DNA of 64,000 nucleotides from Pseudorasbora parva (taxonomy: Eukaryota > Chordata > Actinopteri > Cypriniformes > Gobionidae), in the NCBI RefSeq assembly GCF_024679245.1, contig NC_090175.1, positions 53,333,213 through 53,397,212 of the forward strand, in the 5' to 3' direction. Of this stretch, positions 37,051 to 48,640 are shown piece by piece; the stretch's first letter is position 1; each line of letters begins with the position of its first letter. The notes under the pieces are model-generated. The model was not told where the DNA came from, ran no database searches, and saw nothing but the letters and a program-made list of their open reading frames with translations. The position numbers and the translations under genes were made by a program.

Positions 37051-37909
37051 CCATGTCTAAATTGACATGTTCCTGTCGCTCACAAAGAGATGTTTGATCA
37101 CTGGTTCGGTGGTTTGGTTTGGACCATCATTATGTGACTCATTGAAACACAAATATAGCCTGTGCACTATGTTCAATACATTTCATCAGCATAAAGACCT
37201 GAAGCTGATTTATAAAATCGGTTTTATGGAAATCAATTAACCTGATATTTTTCCATGTTCAACATAGATTGTGTGGTTTCAGTGGAAAATAAGCCTTTTA
37301 TACTTTCCCATGATAAAATGTGAAAACCATGTATCCTAATTATGGAAAATTCCTATCTACACCTCAAAGTTGCAGTAATACATGTGTAGTGATGTGTTGT
37401 CTTCCCCTCATGGTTTGAACATTTCATTTGAGCTATATCACTAATTGTCTTCCCTGTTGATGCACTTGGATATGAACCATATATATATGAGGGGAAGACA
37501 ACTGTATACAGTATATGTTTAATTAATACTCATAACACCACCTTTACTGTCTTTATTTATTTGTAAATCAGTTTTTTTAAGGATATTTGAATGGATTATC
37601 CAGTGTTGTGACCACTATTTTAATGGGCCACTGACTGAAATACTCATACCAGAATGATAGTGCTTGAGATGAATCAGTGTGGTAAATGGCAGATGCATTT
37701 CATGAGCCAATTCAGAGACTCCAATTGGTGGAAAGACACTTGAGCAAACCGAAGGTTGGTTTAGGTCAGAGTGCATTGTTTGGGATCAACTGCTGCTCAA
37801 TGCTTTCCATCTAAAAGCGTGTATTTTTACAGATATAATGTTGTGAATGTTATATTGGCTAGAGGCATGGATAATATGAATACTGCGTTATTTGTTTGTT
37901 GCCATTGTT

Positions 37910-38090
37910 TCAACTCTGTTCTTTGAAGGATGCATTCTAGTGAAAATGTATCAGATTCTTAAGCAGCAAATCATCATATTGAAAGATTTTTGATGGATCA
38001 TGTGACACTGAAGACTGGAGTAATGATGCTGAAAATGTATCACAGGATTAAATAATATTTTAAAATATATTAAAACCGATAAATGTTAGA
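37910..38090. mobile_element. Interspersed cyprinid repeat fragment
   Basis: Contains GATCATGTGACACTGAAGAC, TGGAGTAATGATGCTGAAAA and TATCACAGGATTAAATAA, which I recognise as a frequent cyprinid repeat. Inverted fragments lie at 21,330-21,450 and 26,560-26,712. Confidence 0.5.
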
Positions 38091-38092
38091 TA

Positions 38093-38235
38093 ACACTTTA
38101 GTTTAGGATCCAATTCTCACTATTAACTATTTGCTTATTATCATGGATATTACTATATATTACTGGCTTTTTATTAGTTCTTGTTAATGTCTTATTCTGC
38201 CTGACCATATTCTACATCCTCCACATTTTCCCAAT
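38093..38235. mobile_element. 5' fragment of an AACACTTTAGTTTAGG repeat
   Basis: Starts TAACACTTTAGTTTAGG, with CAATTCTCACTATTAAC and CTGACCATATTCTACATCC following, the order of a common cyprinid MITE. The right end is missing. Confidence 0.45.
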
Positions 38236-38443
38236 TTAAATACAGTTACACGAATAGTTGAACGATCAAGTATAATATAAAATAAAACGTGGCGCTTTTC
38301 TAAGTGGATTAAAAAGGAGAACTATAATGTATGGCGGAATAGCACTTCTTAGAGTTCTTCGTCTCGGCGCAGTAAAAAGTCCTGGCTGAAACATCCTCCC
38401 TCATATCTGACCACACGACTGTAAGATGGCCTGTTTTAGTTAA

Positions 38444-40343
38444 AGGTAGGGTAGGTAAGAATTGTTTTTTTTCCAAATTTCTAAACGTTCTTTATATATC
38501 AATACATAATTAAAATGTAAGTACTCTGAAAAAGAAAGTATGAAAATTGAGTGTCTGTACTCTCACGACTGTTTTTAAGACAGCACATTATTTCCACTCA
38601 CTCCACCGTATCCCTTCTGGGTTCTTTCCAAAGCCTACGCCCCCAAAATACATGAACGCGCCTCACCGACCGCTCAGCTGGAAGACGCATTATTGACAAG
38701 GGGGTAATCTAGCACTCGGAAAGTGTTCCACCCATAGGGGCGGCCATTGCTAACCAAGCCATCACCTGCTGTTAACATCCCATTGACTCCCATTCATTTT
38801 TGCATCACTTCGACAGTGTGACAGTGTTCGGACACCATTTGTCTATTTTTTATTTATAAAGAAACACGACAACGTATAAAAGGCTCCATTACCTTGTATC
38901 TTACACTATCGCCCCATAGAGCCTGTTTTTGTAAAAAAAAAAAATTGTAAAAAACTCTGATAAAGTCAAGGGAGAAGAATGGGGATAGTGGAAGCCGATA
39001 GTGAGCCAAAAGCAACAGGACAAAACATTTAAACAATTCAGATTTCACTTTCCACAACTACTAGAAGACTTACAACTGTCAGCCAGGTTATTCACGTCAC
39101 ATCTACGTCATCAAGCTCAGTCTGAGCCTGTGCAGTTCGCTCAGCCATCAGAAAGTGGGTGCTTCAAATCTAGGGGATCGCTCTGTCCATTTTTTTTTAC
39201 TGTCTATGATTATTGACCTGAGACGAGCGGAGTGCATGTAGTCACATCATGTCTGAACCACATGCAATAAAAAATCTAACTTTATCAGTATGAATATAAA
39301 CAAATAAGATGTCTTTTAGTACTCACTATCAAGCTAGAATACCGATACTGGTAAAGTTTATAATATATTTTTGTTTAAATTCGGTAAAGACTAGGCTAGT
39401 CATATTTATAAGGCAAAGAAAACGGGTAGCATTGATACATTATTCCAATAACATCAGTTATACAGTGATGAAGATGAATTTTGTGTAAGATTCATAACAT
39501 ATACTGTGTTTTGCATGTAAGAGTTTCCATGATGAAAGCATTGTTGATTAGTAGCTAAAGCTAACTTAGTCCTAAATAAAAAGTTCCTGGATGTGGTGTA
39601 TTAGCTTTAGTCCATGCATTTTGTTATCTAAAGTTAAATTTAGCAAAATTCAACATGACAGCGATCAACTTGAGCTAAGCATATTGAGTATGTATCATCT
39701 CTACTAATGGCTAAGTATATAACATTGTAACTTTATGCTAAGTAATGTTATGTTGGCTATATTCATGTGCTAGTGATACATGCTTCATGAAAACATAAAC
39801 CAAAAAAATGTATAATCAAAATGAAAGATTACCTGTCCAGCAGAAATACAGCCAGCAATGAGTCGTTTTTCAGGTCCCTCAGTTTTCGCCATCGTTGAAA
39901 AGCTACGCCGATGGTTACTCGCGTTTGATTTCTTTTTTTATCCTGCCTTTTCTCGTACTCTTCCTTTTTTGCATTACTTGCCTTCGCTGACTGCAAAACC
40001 TGCACTGTGAATTTTGAATGCTTTTTCTCTGCCATTATTTTGCCTAGGTTTCTTGCCTCTTGAACTGCTCAAATCAAACGAGCGCGCGCATGTGGGCAGA
40101 TCCTGTAGTGAAAGCGGTGGAAGCCATGGTAGCGAGAGAGAGTGACAGTCGCCTAAGTCAATCACTTGTTTCGTCCCGAACAAAAATAATGAGCTGTGTT
40201 TATTGCAGATTAAAAAGTCTAGAATCACTCGATTTTTATACTCTCTTTTTTAGAGTGCTTAAATTTTAATTATGTATTGACATATAAAGAGTTAAAAAAA
40301 ATTTGGACAAAATTGTATTAGATCATTCCTACCTACCCTACCT
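38444..40343. mobile_element. 1.9-kb TTAA-flanked element with long inverted repeats
   Basis: TTAA flanks at 38,440-38,443 and 40,344-40,347. The termini AGGTAGGGTAGGTAAG and, inverted, AGGTAGGGTAGGTAGG continue as imperfect inverted repeats for roughly 110 bp, sharing CAATACATAATTAAAAT and GAGTGTCT/GAGTGATT-like words before diverging. No transposase motif is visible, and the 60-85-codon frames inside are not recognised. The interior is interrupted by a 511-bp insertion at 38,698-39,208. The right flank is shared with the next element. Confidence 0.85.
38698..39208. mobile_element. 511-bp nested insertion with 9-bp direct repeats, no inverted ends
   Basis: Flanked by identical ATTATTGAC at 38,689-38,697 and 39,209-39,217. 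It starts AAGGGGGTAATCTAGC and ends TTTTTACTGTCTATG, so the ends are not inverted repeats. Inner words include CCCATTGACTCCCATTC and GGATCGCTCTGTCCATT. A retroposon in reverse orientation, or an element whose one end was lost, would fit. The family was not identified. Confidence 0.55.
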
Positions 40344-40347
40344 TTAA

Positions 40348-41368
40348 AGCAGCACTTGGCTACTTTTGCTCTCGGGGTCCCCCTATAGTTTGGAAAAAAT
40401 AATGTCCTCAACTACTGTCGTAAGCTCTTTCATCCTACAACAGGGGATGCCATCGCACGTGCATTTGTTGACATGACTACCCTGATAGCCCTGAACTAGT
40501 AATGCGCGGGTCGTCTCATAACCCGCGGACCCCGTATGTCTATTTAATGGTCGCGGGTGCGGGGCGGGTTGTAAAAATATATACAGTGGTGCGGGGCGGA
40601 CCAAATTAGTTCATAAAAGCGGATCGCGGGTTGGTGCAGCACTAACAGTTACCCTGAACACTGCAAGAGGAGTTCACATGCAGGTGTTCTTCTGATGTCG
40701 CGTGTGAAAAGTCTTCATCCCAGGTACAGTCAGTGGCATATGTTTCAGCATGTCATATGAATATAATTTTTTATGGGTTTTATTTTTCTCAAACGCCAAA
40801 TAATCACGATGCTCACGTTTACAAGCCAGCGTCATTATAGTAGTCTATTGGTTACCGTTTTACAGAATCTATATGATACTTCAGTTCAATGTTTGAGTGG
40901 TAGGTAATCACCGTAACAAGCAGGACAGCATCAGTCGGGCACGCCTCCTTCAGCTCACGCCGACGAGCAAACGCTGGTCACATGATGATCCTCGTCCTGC
41001 CTTTAATCACATAAATTTTTCGTTTCCACTTATTGCTTTCCTCCAACAAAACCTGTTCTTTCTTATTTGTCTCTGCTGCTTCGGACATGACTATATTATC
41101 CGACGAACAAAGTTGGACTCGCACGTCTGAATTTTAGGAAGTGTGGGTGTTGGTGGAAGTGATGTATACGCCGTAAAGCAGTCGAATTTTGTAGTTCTTT
41201 TTGTTCTCGGGTTACTACCCGAAACCCGAAGTTTAAAAGTACGATTAAAAACGATACAGACCCCATTAGGCTATGGCAGACGTGTCATTCAACCTATTGT
41301 AAGTCGATTTATCATCACAAGAGTCTTGAAAATATATTATGAAGGTTGAAAAGTTACCTAGTGCTACC
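40348..41368. mobile_element. 1.0-kb TTAA-flanked element abutting its neighbour
   Basis: TTAA flanks at 40,344-40,347 (shared with the 38,444-40,343 element) and 41,369-41,372. The left end AGCAGCACTTGGCTACTTTTG pairs with the right end, inverted GGTAGCACTAGGTAACTTTTC. The interior is partly GC-rich and carries a nested CGGGT-rich insertion at 40,497-40,651. No transposase motif was seen. Confidence 0.75.
40497..40651. mobile_element. 155-bp hAT-type MITE with 8-bp target duplication
   Basis: CCCTGAAC occurs directly on both sides, at 40,489-40,496 and 40,652-40,659, an 8-bp duplication typical of hAT. The insert starts TAGTAATGCGCGGGTCG and is rich in GCGGGT words, including TCGCGGGTTGGTGCAGC. 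It lies inside the TTAA element at 40,348-41,368. Confidence 0.7.
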
Positions 41369-42248
41369 TTAAGGAAATAACACTTTAATATGAAAAAGCG
41401 GTGAAGTATTCAATTCGATGTTCAATACACATTTTGTGTTTGCATTGTGCTTTCCACAATGCATATTGTTTCAAAGCAGCTTTCCCGGAAATGCATGTCT
41501 ACATTACAATTTAGAGTGATCTGTTATCAAAGGTCAAGTTGTGTGTCGTTATATATTTCATAATTGTATATACAAATCATGCAGTTAGCTAACAATGTAT
41601 AATTTAAGGCAGAAACAATACGCTAACTGAAGTTATTGTTAAGAGTTGTGGACATAATGATTACAATATATGAACCATTTTGCATTGATGCATGTTGATT
41701 CAGATTTTGCGTATTTTTTGTTTCTTTTCACAGGTTTTAAGGCGTCTGAAGGCTTTGTAAGATGCTGACTGCAAACTGGAGCTGGTGTAGTCTCTAGTTA
41801 CCTCGGTGGGGATCCCAAGATAAAACAGAAAAGCAAATTAAAAATAATTAGCATAGCTGCTGTTCATAACATTGAGCAACGGTAATCATGTGCATTTGAT
41901 CTGATATAACTGCAGTTCAAGGTTATGAGATGCATTATGTGAATGCTTGGCTTAAGAGATGCATATTTAATCAAGATTTAAAATGGGAGAGTCAGTCTGA
42001 GCCCCGGACATAACCAGGAAGGCTTTTCCAGAGATTAGGAGCCAAATGTGAAAATGCTTTCCCTCCTTTAGTGGACATAGTACTAACAGAATCCTAGAGT
42101 TTTGTGATCTTAAAGAGCATGATGGATTGTAGGGGGAGCTCTACACAGGAGCTAAACCGTTTAGGGCCTTATAGGTTAGTAGAAATACATTATAATAATA
42201 CAGAGCTTAATAGGTAACTAGTGTAGAGATGATAAAATTGGTCTTATG

Positions 42249-43468
42249 AGGGCTAGGCGATATGGCCAAAAAAATCATAACTTTTTTTTTTTTTGAGTGG
42301 TGATACACGGTATATATCCTGGTATTTTCTAAATTTTTCTATTTGGATAAAATAAAATAAAAATCTTTAAAGCTACACTGTGTGATATTTTCCCCCATCT
42401 AGCGGTGAATAGGTATATGACCATCCAGCGAATATTAGTTTCTGTTCCTCTCAATTCTATTTCATTTTAACTTTTACGGTGGCCGATTTAGTCCAATATT
42501 AACATGGCAATCCCCCTCTTCCCATTCGACACGGTGCCATTGAGTGTTAAAACGCGAAAGGCGAAGCTTGAATTTATGGATATGTCCCTCTTTGGCTAAT
42601 GTACTTTTAAGATGGAGGAGCAACATGGCGACCGGCATTCGAACCCCTCACCCGTATGTATTTTCAATGGCATATTATAAACTTACCAGAATACTTTATT
42701 GCTTGAAAAAAGTAAATATACATTAATGAGCACATATATTTTTGAAAGAACTAAGTGTTATTAGCTAAGAAAAAACTAAAAAAAGTAACACAGTGTAGCT
42801 TTAGTTATAATTTTATTTCACATCCTGCCCAGTGATGTCCTATAAACAATGTTGATATTGAAGACTATAAACAAATACAGTGAATGCAATGTATTCATAT
42901 ATTCATATATAATGTGCAAATACGGGGTTTACAATCTAAAAACAAAATTAATATATTTTTTAAAATTCACTAAACTAAAAATGAAAATAAAAACAAGCAT
43001 ATTAGCCTATATTTATATGCATTGCCCTGTTATAATGGTCTCTTTCATTAAAATATACTTACTTGTAGGTCTAAAATTCCACATATGGCACATTTATTGT
43101 CCAGCAAAAAAATGTATATTTTAGTCACAATTATTGCATTCCTTTTCTATTCTGTTTGGCGTGCATGTTCGCGGCGTCGCTCTTTCACAGAAGCCTGAAG
43201 TTTAGCGGATATTTACTTGCAGAAAGCTTGTCCGCTCCTGACAGCAAAATGGACATATTTGCAGGACTTTCTTTTTTGTCATGTTGAGGACAAATTAAGT
43301 CATGCACTTTCCCTGTCAGCTCACTCTGTGTAGCCTACTACTCCGCTATTTTTCAGATGCGTCCGTGTCAATCTACTGTATATCAATATACACGGTAATG
43401 CCTCATTCTGTATCATATCTTAAACATATATTGATATATTGTACAAACTCGATATACCATCCAGCCCT
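42249..43468. mobile_element. 1.2-kb hAT-like insertion in the LINE
   Basis: Starts AGGGCTAGGCGATATGGCC and ends CGATATACCATCCAGCCCT, inverse versions of each other in the GGGCT and GATAT words. The 8-bp flanks GTCTTATG and, two bases further out on the other side, GTGTTATA agree at six positions, which fits a decayed hAT duplication. It contains a 430-bp TTAA element at 42,371-42,800 and no recognisable transposase. Confidence 0.65.
42371..42800. mobile_element. 430-bp TTAA-type element with perfect 13-bp inverted ends
   Basis: Ends AGCTACACTGTGT and ACACAGTGTAGCT are perfect inverted repeats. The left flank is TTAA (42,367-42,370); the right flank is TTAG (42,801-42,804), one change from TTAA. 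The interior contains CCCCCATCTAGCGGTG and AAGATGGAGGAGCAACATGG. A related left end starts at 43,674. Confidence 0.85.
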
Positions 43469-43673
43469 AAGTGTTATATGATCATATTTTCTTGAGCTAG
43501 TAAGAATTCTAGTAGGTGCATTTTGGACTAATTGTAGCTTGTTTGAGGATGCAGGACAGCCTGCATTACAGTACAGTGCTGAGGATAGAGCAAAACCAAA
43601 CACCGGTCATGAATTAGAAGTCTAAAATGAGAATTTTGCGCAGGCCGTCTCCCAGAAGCTAGTAAAGTTTTAA

Positions 43674-44335
43674 AGGTGCACTGTGTAACTTTTTTGTCCA
43701 CTAGATGTCGCCTATTCAAAACAAAGGTGTAGTTTGATGACGCCAAGTATGAGCGCAGCATCTTGGAACATGTGTTCTTCACCTCACAGCCGGTGGAATA
43801 GAATCGGGCTAGGGCTCGGGCGGAAATCATGTTCATGGATGTGATTATTAACATTACTGTAGTGTGAAGAAGAGCAGGACCGAGTGTTGAAGGAGCTGAG
43901 CGAGGCCGCTGGAGCGATTGTTAATAAGATGAACACAACAAACGGCTCACAAGCAGCGGGACTCCATTTCTGCTTTTACGGTCATGAGTATGAGGTAACC
44001 TAGCTCTGTTTATCATATCAGATACATTTAAGTGTGTTTAAAATCATGTTATTGTGTGTTCGCTCAGCGGCTGCTGTGACTCTTGTTCACACTGAAGTAA
44101 GAGTAAAGCGTTTCTGCAAAATAAAACAGGAAACCGAGGGTAACGCAGATATGACGCAGTCAACAGCGGACTCTATCACACGTCCCTGTTCATTGGTTAA
44201 AATAGCAATTTACTTAACATATCTCTGAAAGAAGAAAGCCATACACCTAGGATGACTTGAGGGTGAGTAAATCATTGGGGTAATTAAATGTGTGTTCTAA
44301 AAATATGTGTGTGAACTATCCCTTCAAGGATATAA
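43674..44335. mobile_element. Composite of a truncated TTAA element and a second repeat end
   Basis: TTAA at 43,670-43,673 precedes AGGTGCACTGTGTAAC, a relative of the 42,371 end. GTCCACTAGATGTCGCC and GAGCGAGGCCGCTGG follow. Its own right end was not found. Instead, 44,250-44,335 carries ACCTAGGATGACTTGAGGG, TGAGTAAATCATTGGGG and GTGAACTATCCCTTCAA, the right end of a different TTAA-type family. The junction lies somewhere between. Confidence 0.5.
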
Positions 44336-44339
44336 AATA

Positions 44340-46670
44340 TTGGATTGTAATTTAATCCTATTCAGTTCGGACAAGACTGAGGTATTACTTATTTATATAT
44401 AAAACTTATAGACTTACAAATATTTTCCCCTGTAAGTGGCTTCAACTTTTTAATCATTTTAGTAGCTTGTTTTAACTACTTTTTAATGAGACTTGCCTGT
44501 GTCTAGTTGACTACTTTTAACATTGTCTGTAGTTGAACTTTAAATGTTAAGTAGCTTGACAGGTTATATAAGTAGCTTTACCAACATTTGTTAAACCAAA
44601 CCAGTTTCCAAGACCATGTATTGTGGACACAAGCAGCTTATAGGGGTTAACATCTCTCATCATGGGACTTAAACATGCATCTCACACAATACCGGACACT
44701 GGCTTCTTTGTGAGCGAGCGAGCGAGCAAGCGAGTGAGAGAGAGACAGAAGCACAGAGAGAACATTATAATGCATGAGAAGAAATCCTTCTGCACTTGAA
44801 ACCAGGCATCATCAGTCTCCCATGGTCCCGTAACAGCAGCACAAACCTAATTCTTTCTAATTCTTTGAATCTAAATCTTTGTATTTCCCTTCTGGTTTTC
44901 TGTATTTAGCTGAAACACTGTGAGTAGCTGTATCTTAGCTGGCAGACATTTCTCCACTTTGCTTAACTGCCCTCATAAAATTAACAGCAGTGATAAAACA
45001 CATACTGGGAGAGTATGTTTCTGATGATACCTGCGGGCCCTAGGTCATTTGTGTTAGAAATTATACACTAAAATATTATTGAGAGATACGCTTGAGTCCC
45101 ACCAGGTCCTTACTGGCGCATGTAGTACAAATACTGATTATAATGAGTCAGAAATAATGAATATCTTCAGAGAATATTGTGACCAGATTAAAGTAATATT
45201 GGCCACCATATAGTAGTGGGCCAAAGTGATGACCGGAGAGAATATTTGTTTGTAATGAGCGGGCAATTTCGGTGAAATCATCAAAATATGAGTGAAGAAC
45301 TCACGCAGATACGCACACACACAAAAGGCACACTACAGCTACAGGTTTTATTTGACTTTATGTAAAACAATAAATAAATAATGCAATATAACCCTAACCC
45401 ATTTGAATAAAGTGTGATATAAATTTCCTGCATAGACTTTATTGTTTTACTGTCATCCAGACTTCATTTTTGGTTAATATAAAAAATATTATCAAAAAAT
45501 ATATAATTATAATCTTAAGAGTAAAATAAACAGATACATTTTATACATTTGTAAATGTTACACTAATTCATATGACAGTTGTGGCATAATTTCACACTCA
45601 ACAATTTTACTCGTGTAAGCTTCTTCAAAAGTTCAAGGTCAAAAGTATCAAGTAGAAAGTGTCATTGAAGAGCATCCTTACCATTAAATGAGACATGACA
45701 AAGACATCACTTCGTAAACATAGCTTACAATGCTTTCGATGAACTGAGAACCAAAAGTACTCTGTAATCTGTATTTTTCTCTCCGAATATGTCGAAGTCA
45801 TTTCTCCTGAGCAATTCTGTAGCCTTCAGATATATTTAGAGGAACTGAAGCAACTGAAACATCTTTGTCGGCTGTACTTAAACATCTGTAGTGACAGAGA
45901 CATTAGTTTTTTAGGAGGAGAGGTAATTTTTAGGCAGCGAGGCATACTAAAACTTTAAAGCAAATATCCCGTCTAAGCAATAATTACACTTCTGACTTTT
46001 ATTACTAGAGAGAGTGTCAGCTGGTGTTTTTCAGGTTGCACTGAGAAGAATACTAATGATGGACGGATGTCTGCTTGCCAATGAAGAATTGATATTTATA
46101 GCTCAAATAAAACTGCATAAATAATAAGCAAAACAAATAAGACCACTATATATACTGCAGACCAATTAATGCATAAATGTTCCGTCAATCATTACTACAT
46201 GTTCAGGACTTTTATAGCGACCTGGATCTAGATCTAACATGGGTGGATCTCTACCTGTCACAATAATATAAAACTCTTCTAAAATTAAAGTAACAATTAC
46301 AGATGGATAACATAAAGCATATGAATAAAAACAAGCTTTTGGAGAAGGGTTCAGTTTGAGCAGATGTTTTGTACCATCATGACTGTCCTCATCAGAGCTC
46401 ATTTAAAAAAAAATGTAAGCATCTTGCTCATATTCACCATATCAATTTCAAACATTTTCATATTTAAAACTATCATTTTCAACATAGTCGAAATCAATAT
46501 TTGATCGCTGACAGCTTCTTTACCAGATTCCTCCATCAAGTGACCGTGACACTAATATTTGGTAGCATTTAGTACTACATTTCTGATCCAATTCAAGGAT
46601 TGCTGATGATGCTTCCTATTCTTTTGTTTTCTACGTGGTAATGGATGACGTCCCGGGTCACTAAAGACCC
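44340..46670. other. Mostly unique AT-rich sequence, no gene seen
   Basis: Only short frames without domains. A GCGAGCGAGCGAGC run occurs at about 44,722-44,736. A 78-codon minus-strand frame at 46,166-46,402 begins MSSDEDSHDGTKH but shows no recognised family or splice context. Confidence 0.4.
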
Positions 46671-46689
46671 GAAGTACGTGTTTATTATT

Positions 46690-46905
46690 AACCATACACA
46701 GATTGAAGAACAGAGGAGAACTGACACCTCAACAGATCTTGGTCTATCCCAAGGTTTTTTCTCCATTATGTCACCTGATGGAGTTTTGGTTCCTTGCCAC
46801 CGTAGCCCCTGTTTCCTTTGGCTTTTGTCTTGACAGTTGGGGACACTAAATATTGAACTACTTTATAGTACTGTAAAAAGTGCTATATATAAATAAAGGT
46901 GACTT
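46690..46905 (+). mobile_element. 3' tail of a retroposon-like repeat
   Basis: Contains CCCAAGGTTTTTTCTCCATT, CACCTGATGGAGTTTTGG, CAGTTGGGGACACTAAA and AAGTGCTATATATAAATAAA, ending GGTGACTTGACTGG. This order, with an AGTGCTATATAAATAAA-type tail, belongs to a very common fish repeat as I remember it. The short frame across it is not a gene. Confidence 0.55.
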
Positions 46906-46919
46906 GACTGGATTATTTA

Positions 46920-47940
46920 AACATCTACAATGGCTGCAATAATCATACAACACTGGGGTATAAACAAAGACAGTCAATAAATCCAACAAGAATAGGCTTA
47001 GAACTCAACCACCAACAAAAAAATAAGGGCACCCACATACACACACGAATCTAAGGCCTAAATGCACACAGATGATCCTATCATCCAGTGCAATGTTTTT
47101 TGCTAGTTTTAGTTTAGTTATCATTTTCATTTATAGCGCCACGTTGTTTAAATAGCAAATGCACTCGGACCACGTGTGAAAACACCCTCAGTGTACCATA
47201 GGGTTTAATCAACAGATCATGAAACAGATGTATATCATTATCAATATAGCGACTAATAACCGGGATCACAGACAAAAAGGAACTGGGAAAATTAAACCAA
47301 TAAATATAAATAAACTAACTATAAATAACCACCATGATACATAAGCTATATGATTATTACGATATGCCAGAATTATGATGATCCCCTAAATTACTTTAGT
47401 ACATGTAGCCTTTTTCATGTATTGATGAGAGGCACTAATGTAAGAGACACACTGATGCCAAAGGAAACACAAACTCAGCCACAGTGTCCACACTTCGATC
47501 TGTTTAAAACACTAAACACAATATCATGTGTTTTTCTCCTGATCTTCTTCACTTAACATGAACTCAAGGGAGGATAAAGTCCCATTTTCATCAAATGTGT
47601 GATTCCAAGAGAACCCTTTAGACAATTAACACTCTCAATCAGCAACACAATCATTATAAATCATTTTTCTTTCCCAAGACAATGAATACGCACAGTTGGA
47701 GTTCATGAGAGTGCTATGATTTCAGACTTTTTTTTTTCTTTAAATGTTTTTAAAGAAACATTTTTTAAAAACAAAAACAAAAAGCTGTGAAAACAAATAA
47801 TAGAATATATATATTTTATATTTATATTATATATATATATATATTTTTTTTTTTTTGTGAAAAATTATGAAAATTATATTCTAACAAATCAACCAAAGAA
47901 ACCGATACAATTCATATATTAACTAACTAAAAACATATAT
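46920..47940. other. Unique AT-rich sequence, no gene seen
   Basis: No recognisable gene or transposon. Short AT runs lie near 47,800-47,850. Confidence 0.45.
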
Positions 47941-47944
47941 AATG

Positions 47945-48002
47945 TAAAGTGGGGACATGGCCAATGTCCTCATATTTCACTCTCTCCTTGCGGACAAACA
48001 CA

Positions 48003-48040
<38 letters not shown>
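47945..48040. repeat. (CA)n microsatellite with GTGGGGACAT leader
   Basis: AAAGTGGGGACATGGCC and GCGGACAAACACAC lead into a (CA)n run at about 48,002-48,038, resembling an inverse or partial copy of the repeat type at 7,525-7,742. Confidence 0.6.
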
Positions 48041-48043
<3 letters not shown>

Positions 48044-48359
48044 TCATGCATCTGTCACGTGTGTGTGTTTTACCCTGTAGTGTCTCGCTTTAAAACTGAG
48101 TTCATGTTTCATGACAAGCAACATGATTCCAGCATTAGCACTGCAGTGCAACACATTACGGTATCAGTGACACCTTCTCCTGCAATGCATAATAAATGAC
48201 ATGTTTCATTTAGAGTGTCTGCAACTAAATGATATAATAAACACTGTAATTAATCAGTCAACTTAACACTCCTTATTCCTATGTATCTGATGCCAGATAT
48301 ATACGTGTGCATGCTAGCTCTCATTAAAGATCTGCACCAATTGTCATATCAGAACTGAC

Positions 48360-48640
48360 AGCATGGGGGCATTAAAAGATTAAAGAATGACCACATGGGA
48401 CTGTTGTGTTGTGTAACTAGGGCGGAGTTTGCTTTAGTGGAGGAAAATTAGATGTCAAATTACGCATTTAATGCCATTGATACGTTTGGTGGGATTTCTT
48501 TAATGTCCAACAGTGTGTGTGTGTGTGTGTGTGTGTAGGCAGACAGTGACAGCGATAAAGGGCCGTCTGTGCTTTACGTGACAAATCTGTGATGCTGAAT
48601 CCTGATTCAGGAGGAACTTTTCCGGTTTCCCTTATGTAAG
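48360..48640. promoter_or_regulatory. Candidate conserved non-coding block
   Basis: Contains TTAAAAGATTAAAGAATG, AAATTACGCATTTAATG, AGCGATAAAGGGCCG and GCTGAATCCTGATTCAGG (palindromic), split by a short (GT)n at 48,512-48,536. Complex and non-coding in appearance; no conservation test was possible. Confidence 0.15.

Larger units (their letters stand above)
41740..43660 (-). pseudogene. L2/CR1-type LINE fragment, reverse-transcriptase C-terminus, interrupted
   Basis: Read on the minus strand, 43,600-43,480 encodes GCPASSNKLQLVQNAPTRI and SSRKYDHIT, a C-terminal reverse-transcriptase region seen in L2/CR1-type fish LINEs. After an interruption the downstream part at 42,100-41,940 encodes STKGGKAFSHLAPNLWKSLP, the next conserved block, then 3' sequence to about 41,740. 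The break falls directly after DHIT, at the hAT-like insertion 42,249-43,468. Stop codons are present in both parts. The upstream RT core and endonuclease are absent, consistent with 5' truncation. Confidence 0.85.

Noticed and set aside
46166..46402. 78-codon minus-strand frame beginning MSSDEDSHDG
   Set aside because: The acidic start looked gene-like, but there is no recognised family, no splice site and no promoter context.
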